From Triplophysa rosa (taxonomy: Eukaryota; Chordata; Actinopteri; Cypriniformes; Nemacheilidae), in the NCBI RefSeq assembly GCF_024868665.1, contig NC_079913.1:621544-685543 (forward strand): a DNA stretch of 64,000 nt, read 5' to 3'. Both the position numbers and the translations under genes were made by a program. The notes beneath the pieces are model-generated. The model did no database searches, was not told where the DNA came from, and saw nothing but the letters and a program-made list of their open reading frames with translations. Position 1 is the first letter of the stretch; the number at the start of each line of letters is the position of its first letter. Below, one piece after another: positions 24,059-37,113 of this stretch.

Positions 24059-27000
24059 GGAAAACTGATGTCTTTGTCCTTTATTTAGAAAACACATTAT
24101 TGGAGATTTATTTAGCATGCATGTTGTGTAAGGCGGGTGATTGTAGTGTAAACTGAAGCTCAGCTTTGAGAAGAATTTAAGAAGGCAAAGAAAATTACTT
24201 ACAGCAAAAGCTTATTTAGTCAGGATAGTGACGGTATACAAAAACATTTTTGTTTACATTGTTGTTAATGTATGCCTAACTTTCAATTTGTGTAATGTGC
24301 GCGTTTTAGTTTTTTATGCATATTTTGCATAAAATAAAACATGTATTTCATTATATGATGTAGTTTTCTTTTTTGCTTAATTATTTTGTTTTGTCTTTTT
24401 TAAACCTTATTCTTAGATTTGAACGGTTTCTTTGAACATATAAGGTCAGAAGTATTCTGAAAATGTCTCCTTTACTATATAAACCTTTTACTACATACTT
24501 TTTGCCATTAGTGTGCACTAACAACACACACATACACGTCTGTGAAAAGAAAAGAAAAAGACTTACTTCAGTGCTGATGAAAGCATGTAAAATGATTTGT
24601 CTACAATGTTTGTTTGTGAAATTAGATGCCTGTGAGGCATAAAACGGAGAGAGCTCTGATTGGTGGGAGAGACCTGGATGAGATTTCAGAACATCACGCT
24701 GTGATGGAGACAGTCTGAACATTCATTTGCCCTTTGTAGAGAATGCCAAAGTATAAAACTTTTTACCTAAAAAAAGACAATATGGGGAGACATGAATTAG
24801 CAATTGTAATATATTTAAGACAAGGCATGACAAGGCATGAGAAGAGAATAGGAGAGCACAGACAAAAGTGAAAAGAAGACAACAGAGGGGAAGAGAACAT
24901 AACATAAAAGACACAATACGGAACCCAGTAAACATCCAATGTGACCTTAACTATTTAGAATACTTCTGAAAATGAGACAAAACAATGAGAAGGGGCCACT
25001 CTCAAATATCACGCGTCTCTTGGAACACATATTTTTGACAGATGTCCCCCTTCTCTCCGTGTGCCGTCCCACAAATATTCCCTGAAAAATAGCTCCTAAA
25101 CACGAGCCGTCATTTCACTCCAAGTGCTCTTGATCACAGCAATATGGAGCGTAAAGAAACAGCCCATGTGCCGAACAAAGCATGCGTACGAGCCCGTGGA
25201 GACACAATAAACCAGGAATCTCCAAATGGTTGCGAAATCTGTCTGTCTGTACCTTTCAATCTGGAAACGCTTACGGCTAAATGAAGCTTTCTGCTTCTTG
25301 AACAAACCTGCCATGGATCTGTCGTCTCTGAATCTTCAGACATGCATATACTCAGGTATGATGGAGCAGGATGCTGTCAGCAGTGTTTCTCAGTATATTT
25401 CAAACACTGGAGTGAGCCTGAGGCAGGGGCGGAGTGGGACTTCAAATCGGCCCTGGCATTCTTGACCGAGAGCGGCCTCAGACCGGCCCAACAGGAATCT
25501 TCCAGATTCTCTCGATTAGCCAATCCGGGCTTGGCCTGAAGAGTTTCCTGAAAAAGTTTAGCCGCCTGATGAACTACTAAGAGCAAGAGTTTTATCTGTC
25601 ACAGTGATCACGGTCCACTTTTGATCCCAGATCAGCTTTTATCGCCGTATTGATTTACACTGCGAGCAAACGTTTCAGATAATAACAAAGATAATAACTG
25701 CGGTGAGAGACACAATACTAAGTAACATCATGACTTCTAATCAACAATCATTCTGGTCTTCATATGGCTCTAGAATGCGTGAACAAAATCACCTTTTCCC
25801 TAAAAGGCATCGGAGCGTAAGGTTTGGCGTGTGCCGCGGACCACCCTGTGAAAACCCCAGAGCTTTGTCTTTGTGGCGTGCTGCTTTCAGAAGAAACAGC
25901 TCTGGTTTCAGGAGTTCTGTACAGACTAAACAACATCGATACATTGAGGGCCGAGCTCTTAAAAATGAAAGCAAAACCAGCTTTGATGCCTGCTGCCTTT
26001 TGAGAACCTTTTGAAAATCAACAAGGATGTTTTTGTTTTATAATTCTTTGGCTACATTTGTTTATTAAATCCATTCATTGTGCATTAAGTTCAAATGACT
26101 TGCACAGCAAAATTAGACAACTGTTTGTTGATCGTCAATCTTATTCATAATCTAAATGTATTATGGTTTATGCTTAAAACAATGAGAACAGTCTGCGGTT
26201 GGAAAAGACAAATTACTCTCATCTCTTATTGTTTAATTATACTATACTGTCCCACAGTAGTTTTACGCACTTTTTCTTTTCAGGTAATTCATCTTGTTTT
26301 AAAGACATGTTAACATATCAAATATATACCGATATAGATATAGAGAGGTTCTGAAAAACATGAGGGCATCTTTCTTAAGACTGCTGGCAACGGATAGTTT
26401 GATACATGATTTTATCCGTTCATGTGCGAGGAGAAAGTTCCCTTCATAAACTGGCGCTATTTTCAGTGGGTGCACGTGACTGTTTGGAAGTGGGACAGAT
26501 GAGTGTGAACAGCTACACGTCTACAAGCTTGTTGTCATGTGTGTGAGATGTCGGGCTTGGCAGTCTGGTCACATCATTGCTATCAAAGCTGTTCCTGCCC
26601 CGAGGAACCAGTAATGACAGCACGGAAGACACGAGTCCCAATGACCATCAACCAACTGACTGATAAAAACATTGACCATTCATTGCAAAGCTACTGAGGG
26701 GAGAGAGAGAGAGAGAGGGAGAGAGGGAGAGAGGGAGAGAGGGAGGGGGGAGAGAGGGAGGGGGGGAGAGCAATAGGTAATCTGGGATAGGTTCTGGTCT
26801 GTGAATGTCAAGCCTGTCTAATAAAATCGGGATCAGAAAGGTGGATCAGCTCACACAAAAGCCCACAGAATCTCCAATATGTCTATTAACAGACCATTAG
26901 CTCTACTATACTATATTTGGCTGGTCTTGTGAATGGATGCATTGGTGCATACGGATTTACGTTCTCTGGCTATATACAGAAGAGACAGATATATATATAC

Positions 27001-27684
27001 ATAGACATTTTGTTTTATAAATGTAATTAATTCTTAACAGTGCCATGGGATCAATTGTCATGATATAAACCAGAGGCAGCACGTTCTAAACAAATCTCCT
27101 GTTTGACAGCACTGATGATCCCTTCATAAAAACAGACACGGTCACAGCGGAAAAAATCAAACAAAAGTCACGTTAAATGCATGTGCAAGTGCAAGATTGA
27201 AAGACAGTTTAATACTGTATATACAATTACATATGAAAATATTTGTAATATTTTAGTGAAGAAACATTCAATTGAAAACTGTTCAACGTAATTAAACTTG
27301 AACAAAGCATGTAATTATTTTTTTAAGGCTAAAGATTCACAAAATAAAATCTGCAAGATTATGTGTGTTGTACACAATGTTGTCTATGGGAAACAAACCT
27401 ATTTTTTGCACTTTGCAAGCACATAATGCATAACGATGGCAAAGAAAATCTTGCTCAACGATTTCTATTTTAACAAGCGTCACAGTAATTATTGTTATGC
27501 AGAATTGCTTCCATGTGTCTGTTACCTAGAGCACGCATGGATACGAGTGAATGCAGAATACATCAGATCATATTATAGAATATGCTATAGATAGTACTTC
27601 AGTTGTACTTTTTCCGTTTATTTCATTATTTTTATTAAAATTTTTCCATCAATAAGGTGTCAGCCTTTTTATTTGTTTATTTAG

Positions 27685-27716
<32 letters not shown>
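24059..27716. other. Intergenic DNA with GA-rich and TTA microsatellites, no gene seen
   Basis: It holds a GGGAGAGA tract at about 26700-26770, a (TTA)n tract at about 27690-27716 and, near 25427-25500, a fragment with GGGGCGGAGTGGGACTT and AGACCGGCCCA that resembles a dispersed fish repeat. No exon with convincing homology was recognised; open frames at 25096-25465 and 25703-26014 are unsupported. Confidence 0.5.
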
Positions 27717-27718
<2 letters not shown>

Positions 27719-27925
27719 GGTGTGCAACGATATGCTCAGCTCATGATCCGATGTGATACACGATACTGGGTTTACAATTGTGATTGCATCACGATATAAA
27801 AAAATGAAAACAAGAAACCGGCTTTTCATTTAAAAATATATTGCCATAGCTTTACGGTATATCTTAATACATCTACGATACATATATTGCGATATGCGAT
27901 AATTCAATTTATTGTTGCACCCCTA
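27717..27925. mobile_element. hAT-like MITE (TAGGTGTGCAACGAT ends)
   Basis: The left end TAGGTGTGCAACGAT and the right end ATTGTTGCACCCCTA are inverted repeats with two differences. The octamer ATTATTAT flanks both sides, consistent with the 8-bp target duplication of hAT elements, but the left flank is a TTA microsatellite, so the match could be fortuitous. The 209-bp interior is noncoding with several ATCACGAT/CGATA words. Confidence 0.7.
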
Positions 27926-30286
27926 ATTATTATTGCATTTAACCTTTATAATTTACTCTTGAGGTAAAAAATGTTTTGCTGCATGCAAGTCATTAAAAAA
28001 CGTAAAACTGTCATCATAAGGAATATTAAGATATATTAAAGTCAAAACAACTTTGCCTTTGCTTTAGTTTTAAAACGTCCAGTACCAAAAACTATTCGTT
28101 TTGAAGCTTAGATCTTCTCAAAATACACTCAGATTTCAATGAATGAAAACACACATTCACATGGCATTGCTATTGCAGTTCAATAAAAGCCAAGTACAGT
28201 CCATTATAAGATGCCCTTAACTCACACACATAAATACCCCAACACGTCTATAGATTATTAGGCATTTAGAAGATTGAAAGCTGAAACATCAATGGATTAA
28301 AAACGCTTTGGGCAAACACAGCTGAGCTGCCCATTTCACACTCATGCCAACCAGGTTTCCGACTCTGTTTAATGGTAATGTGACCAGTAGTAATCGCAGA
28401 GCATTCTCTACAGACCACATGCTTTGATAATCAGGGGAAGACAGCCTGCGTGGAGAATCCCTACCGAGTTGGTGATGAATGTGTGTTTGAGTGAGACCCT
28501 GTACTCCCCGCCAGCTGAATCTCATTCCCCAAAGCACCAAATCAAACCCAAATGTTGTACAAATCCAAGCGTTCCCCTTCTCCCACATGTCCACGTCTCT
28601 TGATGCTCTCCGCTTTCTTTTAATCTCCGTCTCTTTCCTTCTGTCCCACATTTCTACTCCGACTTCCTCCACAATTTCCCACATTTGGCCATTCCCAGCA
28701 CGGTTATGTGATCCCTGACCCACGATTCTGCAGTCCCGAACGGCAGGGAATTCACGGTGATCGTAATTTTGCAACAACGTTTCTCAGATTTTGGGGTTAT
28801 GTTTGGGGTTTGGCTGAGCGCTGGGCTCATTTCCCTCTGACATGAAACTTTGAGAAGTCATCAATGGTTTCAGATTGAAGACTATGTTTGTTCAACTGGA
28901 ACGTTGCTTCAAGATCACGTCCTAAGTCCTATGCGAAGATCTACATGTCCATCAACACCATGGATGCCTCTGGGGCACGTTTTAATTGACAATTTTCATT
29001 TCCTTTAGTTTTGCTGCAAGGATTTGTTAACTTTGTTAGGCTGTTTGTGTTTTTTTTTTCAGGCCGTTCCTGAAACGCTGGTGAGACGATATACAGTCTC
29101 AACCTTAAGGTTAGAAAAATACTCATAATAGAGAGCATTTCTTTGCTTGTTGTGACTTTATGTGTCATTATAGACCACTTCGGAGAACTTCTTGTTTCAG
29201 TTTTTTTGCTGCGCAAATGTTTAAAACAGAATACAACCAACACAACATTCATAACCGACTCGGAATATTAAACGCATATCTTTAAGAATTAATTCTATAT
29301 GCAAGTAAAAAAAACCTATGAAACCAGAAGCACGGCTGGGCCAGTGTTAGTCCACAACACGGTTTGCTAAGTTTTTATTTTAAAGAAACAAAAAGAAGTT
29401 TGTTAGCTCTTAAATCATTAAACAATGTTCAACATTAAGACAAAACATTTGGAAATGTTATGGTTGTCAGATGCAGTGAAACATGTCCATGTTTATGAAC
29501 TACGCGGTTACTTTGTCATGAGACCTTTGTGACCTCAAGGGGGGCAGACATCATATGGTGCATCCACTAAAAATCACACATGGACCTTGGACCGGCTCGT
29601 TTAAAGTAACTACAAGAGGCATAAAATAAATACAAATTCGAGAAACAAACGTATACGTTTAATCCACAATCTAAATCTTAAAAAATACATAAAACTGGAT
29701 CAGAAAACACAACTCTCTCATATTCTGGACTCATATTCAATCCCAGATTGGTCACAAATAAACACATGGCTTGGTGACAGAAATGTAAAACAACGTTTAC
29801 ACACATTTAAGTCGTCACAGGCATGGTGTACATGATTAGCAGATTAAAGAGATTTGGACCCACAGTTTCTGGTTGGTCAGCAACAAAAACTTGTGTAACT
29901 CTATCGCTGTTGTCATAGCAACCCTATAAGCCAGACTGTCAAAATAAACGATAAAGAGAACACTTCTACTGACATCGCTGTTCCTCTTTTACAATAAATA
30001 GAGTTGACTTTTTTAACACTGGTGATTTTGCTGTGCATGTTTCAGATGCAATAATGGATTTTAATGTAATGGATGAAGTGGTTCTAAATAGAATCCAAGA
30101 ACAGTGAGTCATTAGGTGATTTAGCAGAATGAAAGAGAACACATGAAAGTTTTCAGAATGACAGCAAAGTGCAATTCTCAGTGACTACTGTTTATACATT
30201 ATATACACAAGTATTTACATTACACTACATGAGATCAAATGCAAGCTATTAGAATACATTTTTATAAATACAGTTTTTATCTTTAC
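27926..30286. other. Intergenic DNA, no gene seen
   Basis: It contains a 162-codon minus-strand open frame at 28289-28777 with no recognisable domain and no introns or neighbours to support it. No repeat was recognised with confidence. Confidence 0.45.
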
Positions 30287-30647
30287 GAAATTTACTGGCA
30301 TCTGGTGGTGAGGTTGAGAATTGCAACCAACGGTTCACTCCATCTCTCGCTCTCTTTCGAAGCACTACGATGGCTGAAACAGGACTAAGATGTCATCATG
30401 TGTTTGCTTCTCTGCCAAAGGAGATAACGTATTTACGAAACACGCTCTGAAGAGCGGTTTGTCCTTTAGGGATACTGTAGAAACAAGGGGACCTGAAGGG
30501 GACCCGTGTTAGTAGAAAGAAATAGCTCATTCTAATGCTAACATAACGCTTCATTATGTAAGATCTTAATCCACCTCAGAAGCCATGTATACTACATAGC
30601 ATTTCTGTCAATAGAGCCTCCAAAAATGACACATTGGACCTTTAAGG
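30287..30647 (+). repeat. Family B dispersed element, copy 3
   Basis: Carries GGCATCTGGTGGTGAGGTTG, GAATTGCAACCAACGG, AGGACTAAGATGTCATC and, at the right, AAAATGACACATTGGACC, parallel to copy 1. About 360 bp and noncoding. Confidence 0.75.
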
Positions 30648-32638
30648 TCTAAATAACCTTTTGGCACCCAAACATCATCTGCCTTTTTTGATAAGAAATA
30701 CTTGTGATAAGCAAAGTACAATAATGCTCTCAACCCAAATCCTTATTTAAGCACTGTAATCAAATGTTCTACAGATACATTTTTTAAGTTAATAATGAAG
30801 ACAGAGATTTGCAAAAAAAACTCTGGGATGGTTTTGGATGAGGGACGTTTGACAACCAAAAGGAAAGATACAATGAGGAAAAGGCTTTTAGCACTTCTGA
30901 ACGTATTATTTAGAAACAACTAAAAGCTTGCTGAATGATTGTGAGACGTGTCATTGTGTTGAGGCCGATTTTTGATTGAACTTCAGACACACAAGCCTGC
31001 ACTTGCTGCTGTGACTGACACAATTTAATCACAATAATCAGACCGACAACATTCGTTTGGCTCACAACGACCAAATATGGTGTCTCTGAGCCATTTCCTG
31101 TTTGTTTACATTGAAAATCCACCGATCACCAACATGTGATTATCCAATCATTGTTAGGGACGGAAGAAGTAGAAATACCAGTAATTAAAATGATGATGCA
31201 AGTCTATTTGTGTATTCCGTCTCCACTGTAAATGATCTCAGATAAATCTGGCGAAATCTCTCAAATCCTGTTGAGAGCACATTTAGACGGGAAGATTTTT
31301 AACACAAAAAAAATTCTTAGAAACCAAAGGCTATGGGTCTGTTTTTCCACACGGTTCAAAGGACATGTAGCGTATAAATATGTACGGATGACTTTTAGGG
31401 GCCTTTTTAGCCCCTAACATGAGGGACAATACATGATGACAGATTTCCCAACACACTTTACTGGGAACAAGTTGTTTTCTTTATCTATTTTGGCGTTTTT
31501 TGGCAGCAATTCATTAAAACCTTCTTCTCAAGTCATGCAAGATTTGCTCAACTGATTAAACGGGGTTATAATGAGTTGTAAGTTCAGTCAGGATCAGAGC
31601 GAGAGGAACTCGACTAATGCCTCTCATCGGGGGTGCTTAAAACGAGGACTTGTAAAACTTCAGAGCAGAACTTTTGAATAAACTCTCTCATCTGTTGCAA
31701 CGACGCGAAAGCTTCAGGCACCGATTCACAAAACATCTGCGAGGGTTTCGTGCACTGTATTTCCGCTCAAAACACTAAACTTGCACGCATCTTATTCACT
31801 CCATCCTCATTAACCATTGCCTTATTCCATCAGCATGTTTGAGAAAAACAAAACCACGGACAGAAACATGTAATAAAGGAATGCTCAATTATTCACTTTT
31901 CTGTTTTTTCATCCATAAATTCTTTTCTCATCTGCTTGTCTGGTTGTGAAATCTGTAGGGATGTATTAAAAACTCCTGCTGATGCACAAAGCCACGTTTT
32001 CAAATATTGTTGCAATATCTTTCCCTGCTTCTGTATTTGATAATAATGTTTACATTCTGTGGATTGCTGGACAGTTTGAAGGATTTCATATCTCATTTAA
32101 ATCTACAATTTGGAAAGCGGCCCATGTGAGCCTGCACAGCGCCTGAATAAATGTATCGTGAAATCCTGGTTATCTACCACTGGTTAGCTCCACTGACATC
32201 TCCAGAAGACAATCACATAGGTAGACGCTGATCTAAAATAAGCGACTGAACAAACGCACATTTCCTGCGTTTGTCCTGCCAGCTACTGGCACAAAACAGG
32301 CACATTCCTCCGGCACGTGAACTTCATTTGATAGCTCCATGCATTGATGGACGTACGGAGGTCACGCCACGCATTGAGAGGGATGCGGCGTCTAAAGGTG
32401 CCCTGCCATTAAAGCACGAGAACGCTCAAGACACGTGTTTCTCGTTTATATGTGGAGATATATTGTGCGGCCGCACATGACGGATGGAGGTATCAAGAGC
32501 CCTTACCTGCTTGTTTGCCTCGATATGCTTTTAAATTGGAAATTATGGTGCAGAAACACAAAAGACGGACACTTCTATTGAGAGCAGAGCGGACACAAAG
32601 CCGATGGGTACTGCCAAAGGTCAATGGCTTATGCAGGT
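30648..32638. other. Intergenic DNA, nothing recognised
   Basis: No exon or repeat family recognised. Only short open frames without domains. Confidence 0.5.
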
Positions 32639-32730
32639 TGAAATGACAAGAGGGTGAATAAATGATGACAGAATTTTCATCTTTGGGTGAACTATCCCTT
32701 TTACTCGACATGCACGCACACACACACGCA

Positions 32731-32762
<32 letters not shown>

Positions 32763-33062
32763 CGCACGCACGCACGCACACACATGTTGGGTTTCCATGT
32801 TTTATGGGGACATTCCATAGACACAATGGTTTTTATACTGTACAAACTGTATCTCATATTCCCTCCCCCTAACAATCACACACAACTGTCTGCTCTTTTA
32901 CTTTTTCACAAAAGTTCATTCTGTATGATTTATAAGCTCGTTTCCTCATGGGGACCAAAAAATGTCCCCACAAGGACAAGGATTTTGGATATTGCCATCT
33001 TTGTGGGGACATTTTGTCCTCATACCGTAGGGTTTACCCTTCCCACACACACACACACACAG
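32639..33062. repeat. Half copy of family A followed by ACGC microsatellite and the second copy of the 784-1095 repeat
   Basis: 32639-32702 is the right half of a family A element, ending GGTGAACTATCCCTTT. 32711-32784 is an ACAC/ACGC tract. 32785-33062 repeats the motif order of 784-1095: GGGGACATTCCATAGAC, TTTTTATACTGTACAAACTG, GATTTATAAGCTCGTTTCC and TGTCCCCACAAGG, then a CA tract at the end. Confidence 0.7.
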
Positions 33063-34416
33063 GTTGGCTTTGGAATTCTGCAGGTGCAAGTTCTGCTGTA
33101 GGTCATGCCTTTTGTTACACATTTCGTTTTCTCCAGCCGTCTGGGAATGCAGCAAGAGTAGACAAGCCAAAAACCATTGGGCTATTTATCACTGTGATTC
33201 CCTGAGGTGCAGGAAAACATGCCATGTAATAATGCAGAATCTTAAATAATGTGGGAATGATGTAAATGCCACCACAGTCCTGTTATTTACCAGTGGAAAC
33301 TTGACATTTAAGCTGCCTTTAAATGCTGAAGGGATGCACCTACCTAATAACAATTTGATTTGAAGTGATTTTAACCAAAATACAACATAATGGGCAATTA
33401 TTATATTATAATTGTTTCTTTTCTAATGTTTATATTGCATACACATATACTGTACATAATGCCACAATCTGTTTCACGACTAACAGGATTAAGTTTGAAC
33501 TGCCTCAATTCTTTCAAATCGATTGCCTCGATCAATAGTCAACCGTGTGACTCATGTTTTAAAAGTATAGCTGCGGGAGATCCTGCTTTTGAGTTTAAAA
33601 CAGCAGGTCCATTAAGAAAATCCATTAGACCCTTATTTTCTACAGCCACAGATCCAAACAAGTCTAAATGAAGGTTCTGAATACACTCACAAATTACTCT
33701 CTTACGTCTCTTCTGCTAGATGTCTTTGTCACTCAGCCAAAGTTCTGGCTGATAAGAAATACACGTATTCATTTCACTCTATACCAGCAGATCAACAATT
33801 CGTGCAAAACCATCAGAGACCAAGTGTGTACTGTGTTCTGGTTTCTATGAAACCGAGTACCTCTTCATCAGCAGCCTCTGATCTTAGTTCCCTGGTGGAC
33901 CACATTGAAATGCTGAAGACCAAAAATGGACGTAACGTTTGCAAGTTCAGCAATCCTGTCACTGTTTGACCCAGCTGACGTCTGAAGAGAAGAAAAAAGA
34001 AGAGAAAATGAGAAGTAGGAATTCTGATAGCGGTAAAAGAACAGCGAGTCAAACATTGTTTCTTTATGATATGATGGTGAGAACAAGTGATAATAGACTT
34101 TAATAAAATCAGACGCCGTATATAATAATAGATATATCTTAGATTGTCAGAGCTCATATTTTCTTTACTACAAAAGCGGATGGTAATTTATACTGCCAAC
34201 TGCCAAGATCCCAAAAAAGCAAATAAAAGTCAATTTACCTCAGATTTATTCAAGAGTCATTTTAAGAACATCTATGTTCATCATAGTACTCTTGCTAAAC
34301 TGAGGGGAGCATTTAATAAGAACATTGAACATATTTAACCAGGTATTTATTCAATTATCTGCTTTTGTGTTCTGAAGAAAGTTTAAAGAGTCAGCGCTTT
34401 AAAATCTCACTGTGCG
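33063..34416. other. Intergenic DNA left of the L2 element, no gene seen
   Basis: Open frames at 33390-33671 and 34144-34338 have plausible composition but no recognised domain. They could be degraded upstream parts of the retrotransposon or chance. Confidence 0.4.
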
Positions 34417-35775
34417 GTGATATCTCATTTAGTGCCTATAGTTAAACTGCATTGTTATTTACCTTTTATATCTAAAGTTCTGGAAAAAGTAGTTTCAACT
34501 CAATTATGCTCCTTCCTCCAAAGGAATGACATCAATGAAGAATTCCAGTCTGGATTTAGAGCACGTCACAGTACAGAGACTGCTTTGATCAGAGTTACAA
34601 ATGATCTGCTATTGGCGTCTGACCGAGGTTGTATCTCGTTATTGGTGCTGCTAGACCTTAGTGCTGCATTCGATACCATTGACCACAGCACACTCCTACA
34701 TAGACTCGAAAATTATGTTGGCATTAAGGGAATAGCTTTGAAATGGTTTAAATCTTATTTATCTGACCGTTTTCAACTTGTAGCAATAAACAATGAGGTG
34801 TCACGCAAATCGCAAGTCCAGTACGGTGTACCACAGGGCTCAGTCTTAGGGCCTCTGCTCTTCGCATTATACATGCTACCTCTAGGAGATATAATAAAGC
34901 GACACGGAGTTAGCTTTCACTGTTATGCTGATGATACTCAACTTTATATTTCCTCGAAGCCTCATGAAACACAGCAGTTCCATCGAATAATGGAATGCAT
35001 AGTCGATATAAAAAACTGGATGAGTAACAACTTTTTATTACTGAACTCGGACAAAACGGAAGTGTTACTTATTGGACCGAAAACTGCTATAAGTAACAAC
35101 CAAGAATACTGTTTAACTATTGACGGATGTTCCATAAAACCCTCGTCGTCAGCAAAGAATCTTGGCGTTCTATTCGATAGTAATCTGTCATTTGAGAGCC
35201 ACGTCGCCAACACCTGTAAAATTGCGTTTTTCCATTTTAAGAATATATCTAAACTACGTCATATGCTGTCAATCTCAGATGCAGAGAAGTTAATTCATGC
35301 ATTCATGACATCAAGACTAGATTACTGTAATGCACTGTTAGGTGGTTGCCCTGCAGGCTTATTACAAAAACTCCAATTGGTCCAAAACGCGGCAGCTCGA
35401 GTTCTTACACGTACAAAAAAGTATGAACATATTAGCCCGGTTCTGTCAACCTTGCACTGGTTACCTATAAAGCATCGCGTTAACTTTAAAATCTTGCTTA
35501 TTACCTATAAAGCCTTACATGGTTTAGCTCCTCAGTACTTGAATGAACTCCTTTTGTATTACAGTCCTTCACGTGCATTACGCTCTCAGGCGTCCTGTCA
35601 GTTGGTAATACCTAGAATTTCAAAATCAAGTGCAGGTGGTAGATCCTTTTCCTATCTAGCGCCTAAACTTTGGAATAGTCTTCCCTGCACTGTCCGGGAG
35701 GCAGACACACTCTGTCAGTTTAAATCTAGACTAAAGACGCATCTTTTTAATCTTGCATACACTACTCTTCCATAA
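34417..35775 (+). CDS. L2 ORF2 remnant: reverse transcriptase and C-terminal region, 452 codons
   Basis: An uninterrupted frame carrying the reverse-transcriptase core. Motifs in order: FISKVLEKVV with FQSGFRARHSTETAL (residues about 17-57), LLDLSAAFDTIDHSTLL with its catalytic Asp (about 77-95), YGVPQGSVLGPLLFALY (about 136-152), the palm box CYADDTQLYIS (about 168-180) and SNNFLLLNSDKTEVL (about 200-216). A typical L2 C-terminus follows, with LVQNAAARVLTRT, LHWLPIKHRVNFK and LWNSLPCTVREADTL near the end. The frame is open with the YADD catalytic pair intact, suggesting a fairly young insertion, but the endonuclease domain is absent, so it could not move by itself. The nominal ATG is only the edge of the open frame. 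Confidence 0.88.
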   Translation: MISHLVPIVKLHCYLPFISKVLEKVVSTQLCSFLQRNDINEEFQSGFRARHSTETALIRVTNDLLLASDRGCISLLVLLDLSAAFDTIDHSTLLHRLENYVGIKGIALKWFKSYLSDRFQLVAINNEVSRKSQVQYGVPQGSVLGPLLFALYMLPLGDIIKRHGVSFHCYADDTQLYISSKPHETQQFHRIMECIVDIKNWMSNNFLLLNSDKTEVLLIGPKTAISNNQEYCLTIDGCSIKPSSSAKNLGVLFDSNLSFESHVANTCKIAFFHFKNISKLRHMLSISDAEKLIHAFMTSRLDYCNALLGGCPAGLLQKLQLVQNAAARVLTRTKKYEHISPVLSTLHWLPIKHRVNFKILLITYKALHGLAPQYLNELLLYYSPSRALRSQASCQLVIPRISKSSAGGRSFSYLAPKLWNSLPCTVREADTLCQFKSRLKTHLFNLAYTTLP

Positions 35776-36455
35776 TATAAATCTTCAGAGGGTTTAGGCT
35801 GCATTAGTTAGATCAACCGGAACCAAAAACACAACTGATGTACTTGTTGCATCAAAGAGTACAGAACAGTACTCTACTCTCAGCCAGTCTTGTCTCATTG
35901 TTCCAAGGTTACCACAGCGAGCAGGATGCAGTTCATGGCCTGACCTGATGGTAGAGCGGAGAATGGGAAGTGGGGACCTGACAAGAGCTGAGATGATAGA
36001 GCTGGATAAAGAAGGACGCGGTCTCTTGACATGTCTTCACCACAAAACTTCAAATGCTATTAGATTATTAATGATAATCTTAAACTATAATTTATTTTAT
36101 TATTAAGTTTATTTATTTTATTTAGCCTTGTTGTGCAAGTTCTCTGGAGCTTGTGCAGAGGCAGCAGCTTTTGCCAGAGGGGAACTGGAATCCCCTGGTT
36201 GGGCCTGGGTTCTCCTGAGGTTTTTTTTCTCGATTAGAGTTTTGGGTTCCTCGCCACCGTTTGCATACTGTTTTTGCACTATCTGCCTGACCGGGGGGGC
36301 TGCTTTAGAATCTTAAAGTTTTACTTAATTAATATTGCATATAGGAATTTATAATCTGTTATATTTGACCTGTGCTTCTCTCTCCTTTATCCTAAATGTG
36401 TGCTCTCACTGAGCGTGTGTGCGTACTTGTCCGTGTACGTACGTGTGTGTGTGTG

Positions 36456-36490
<35 letters not shown>

Positions 36491-36706
36491 TCTGTGTCTG
36501 TGTGTGTTGGTGCGTGTTGTGTGTGTGGAGTGTTTTGTGTGTGGGTGTGTCTGTCTTCTGTGTTTTCAACCTTTTCTTGTTTTTGCAGGTACAACTTTGA
36601 TTGTTTTGCTTGTAGTCAATGTGTCTCCTGTACAGCTGCTTTGTAACAATGAAAATTGTAAAAGCGCTATATAAATAAAGTTGAGTTGAGAGTTGAGTTG
36701 AGTTAT
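34417..36706 (+). mobile_element. 5'-truncated L2-type (CR1-group) LINE retrotransposon
   Basis: An L2 LINE copies itself by target-primed reverse transcription. This copy keeps the reverse-transcriptase part and the 3' end. The 3' tail after the stop at 35775 contains GGTTTTTTTTCTCGATTAGA and GGGTTCCTCGCCACCGTTT, a (GT)n tract at about 36440-36490, GCGCTATATAAATAAAG and finally a short GTTGA repeat to about 36706. That tandem-repeat 3' end, rather than a poly-A tail, is typical of L2/CR1 elements. The apurinic-type endonuclease domain expected upstream is missing. The first codons already look degraded, so the true 5' border may lie a little either side of 34430. Confidence 0.88.
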
Positions 36707-36879
36707 TGTTAATATTTGTTTATGTAATCATTTTCTTTCAGCTCTGCCAGTCTCATGGTGGTCAATGGTCAGGTATGAGTTGAGCCCATATATGATAGAC
36801 AACCACGGACCACTAGCATCTCTGTTAAGTCAATCATCATTACATCCATCATATGTTAGTCTTGTCTTGTGGGGGCAGA

Positions 36880-37113
36880 ATAACACAAAACAGCTCAACG
36901 TGACAGGGATGGGAGGGATGATTTTAAAGAACGTTGGTAACCAAACAACACTGGACCCCATTGACTTCCATTGTACGGAAAGAGAACGACTGAGACATTT
37001 CTCAGAATATCTTCTTTTGTGTTCCACAGTCATATACAGATTTCGGACAGCATGAGGATGAATAAATGATGACAGAACTTTGATTTTTGGGTGAACTGCG
37101 ATGTTTCTTTAAG
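36880..37113. repeat. Family A short inverted-repeat element, copy 4
   Basis: Carries GAACGTTGGTAACCAAACAA, CCATTGACTTCCATTGTACG, ATATCTTCTTTTGTGTTCC, ATGAATAAATGATGACAGAA and TTTTTGGGTGAACTGC, in the order expected of the right two-thirds of the family. The left end is eroded. Confidence 0.7.

Noticed and set aside
25096..25343. Minus-strand open frame (GLFKKQKASFSRKRFQIERY)
   Set aside because: Looks basic and exon-like, but no homology was recognised and no splice pairing was evident; kept out of the feature list.
28289..28777. 162-codon minus-strand open frame
   Set aside because: No recognised domain, low plausibility of sequence, no splice partners. Long open frames occur by chance in locally GC-rich DNA.
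32687..32872. Open frames made of Thr-His or Cys-Val repeats
   Set aside because: Translations of CA/ACGC microsatellites; the same holds for 36387-36674.
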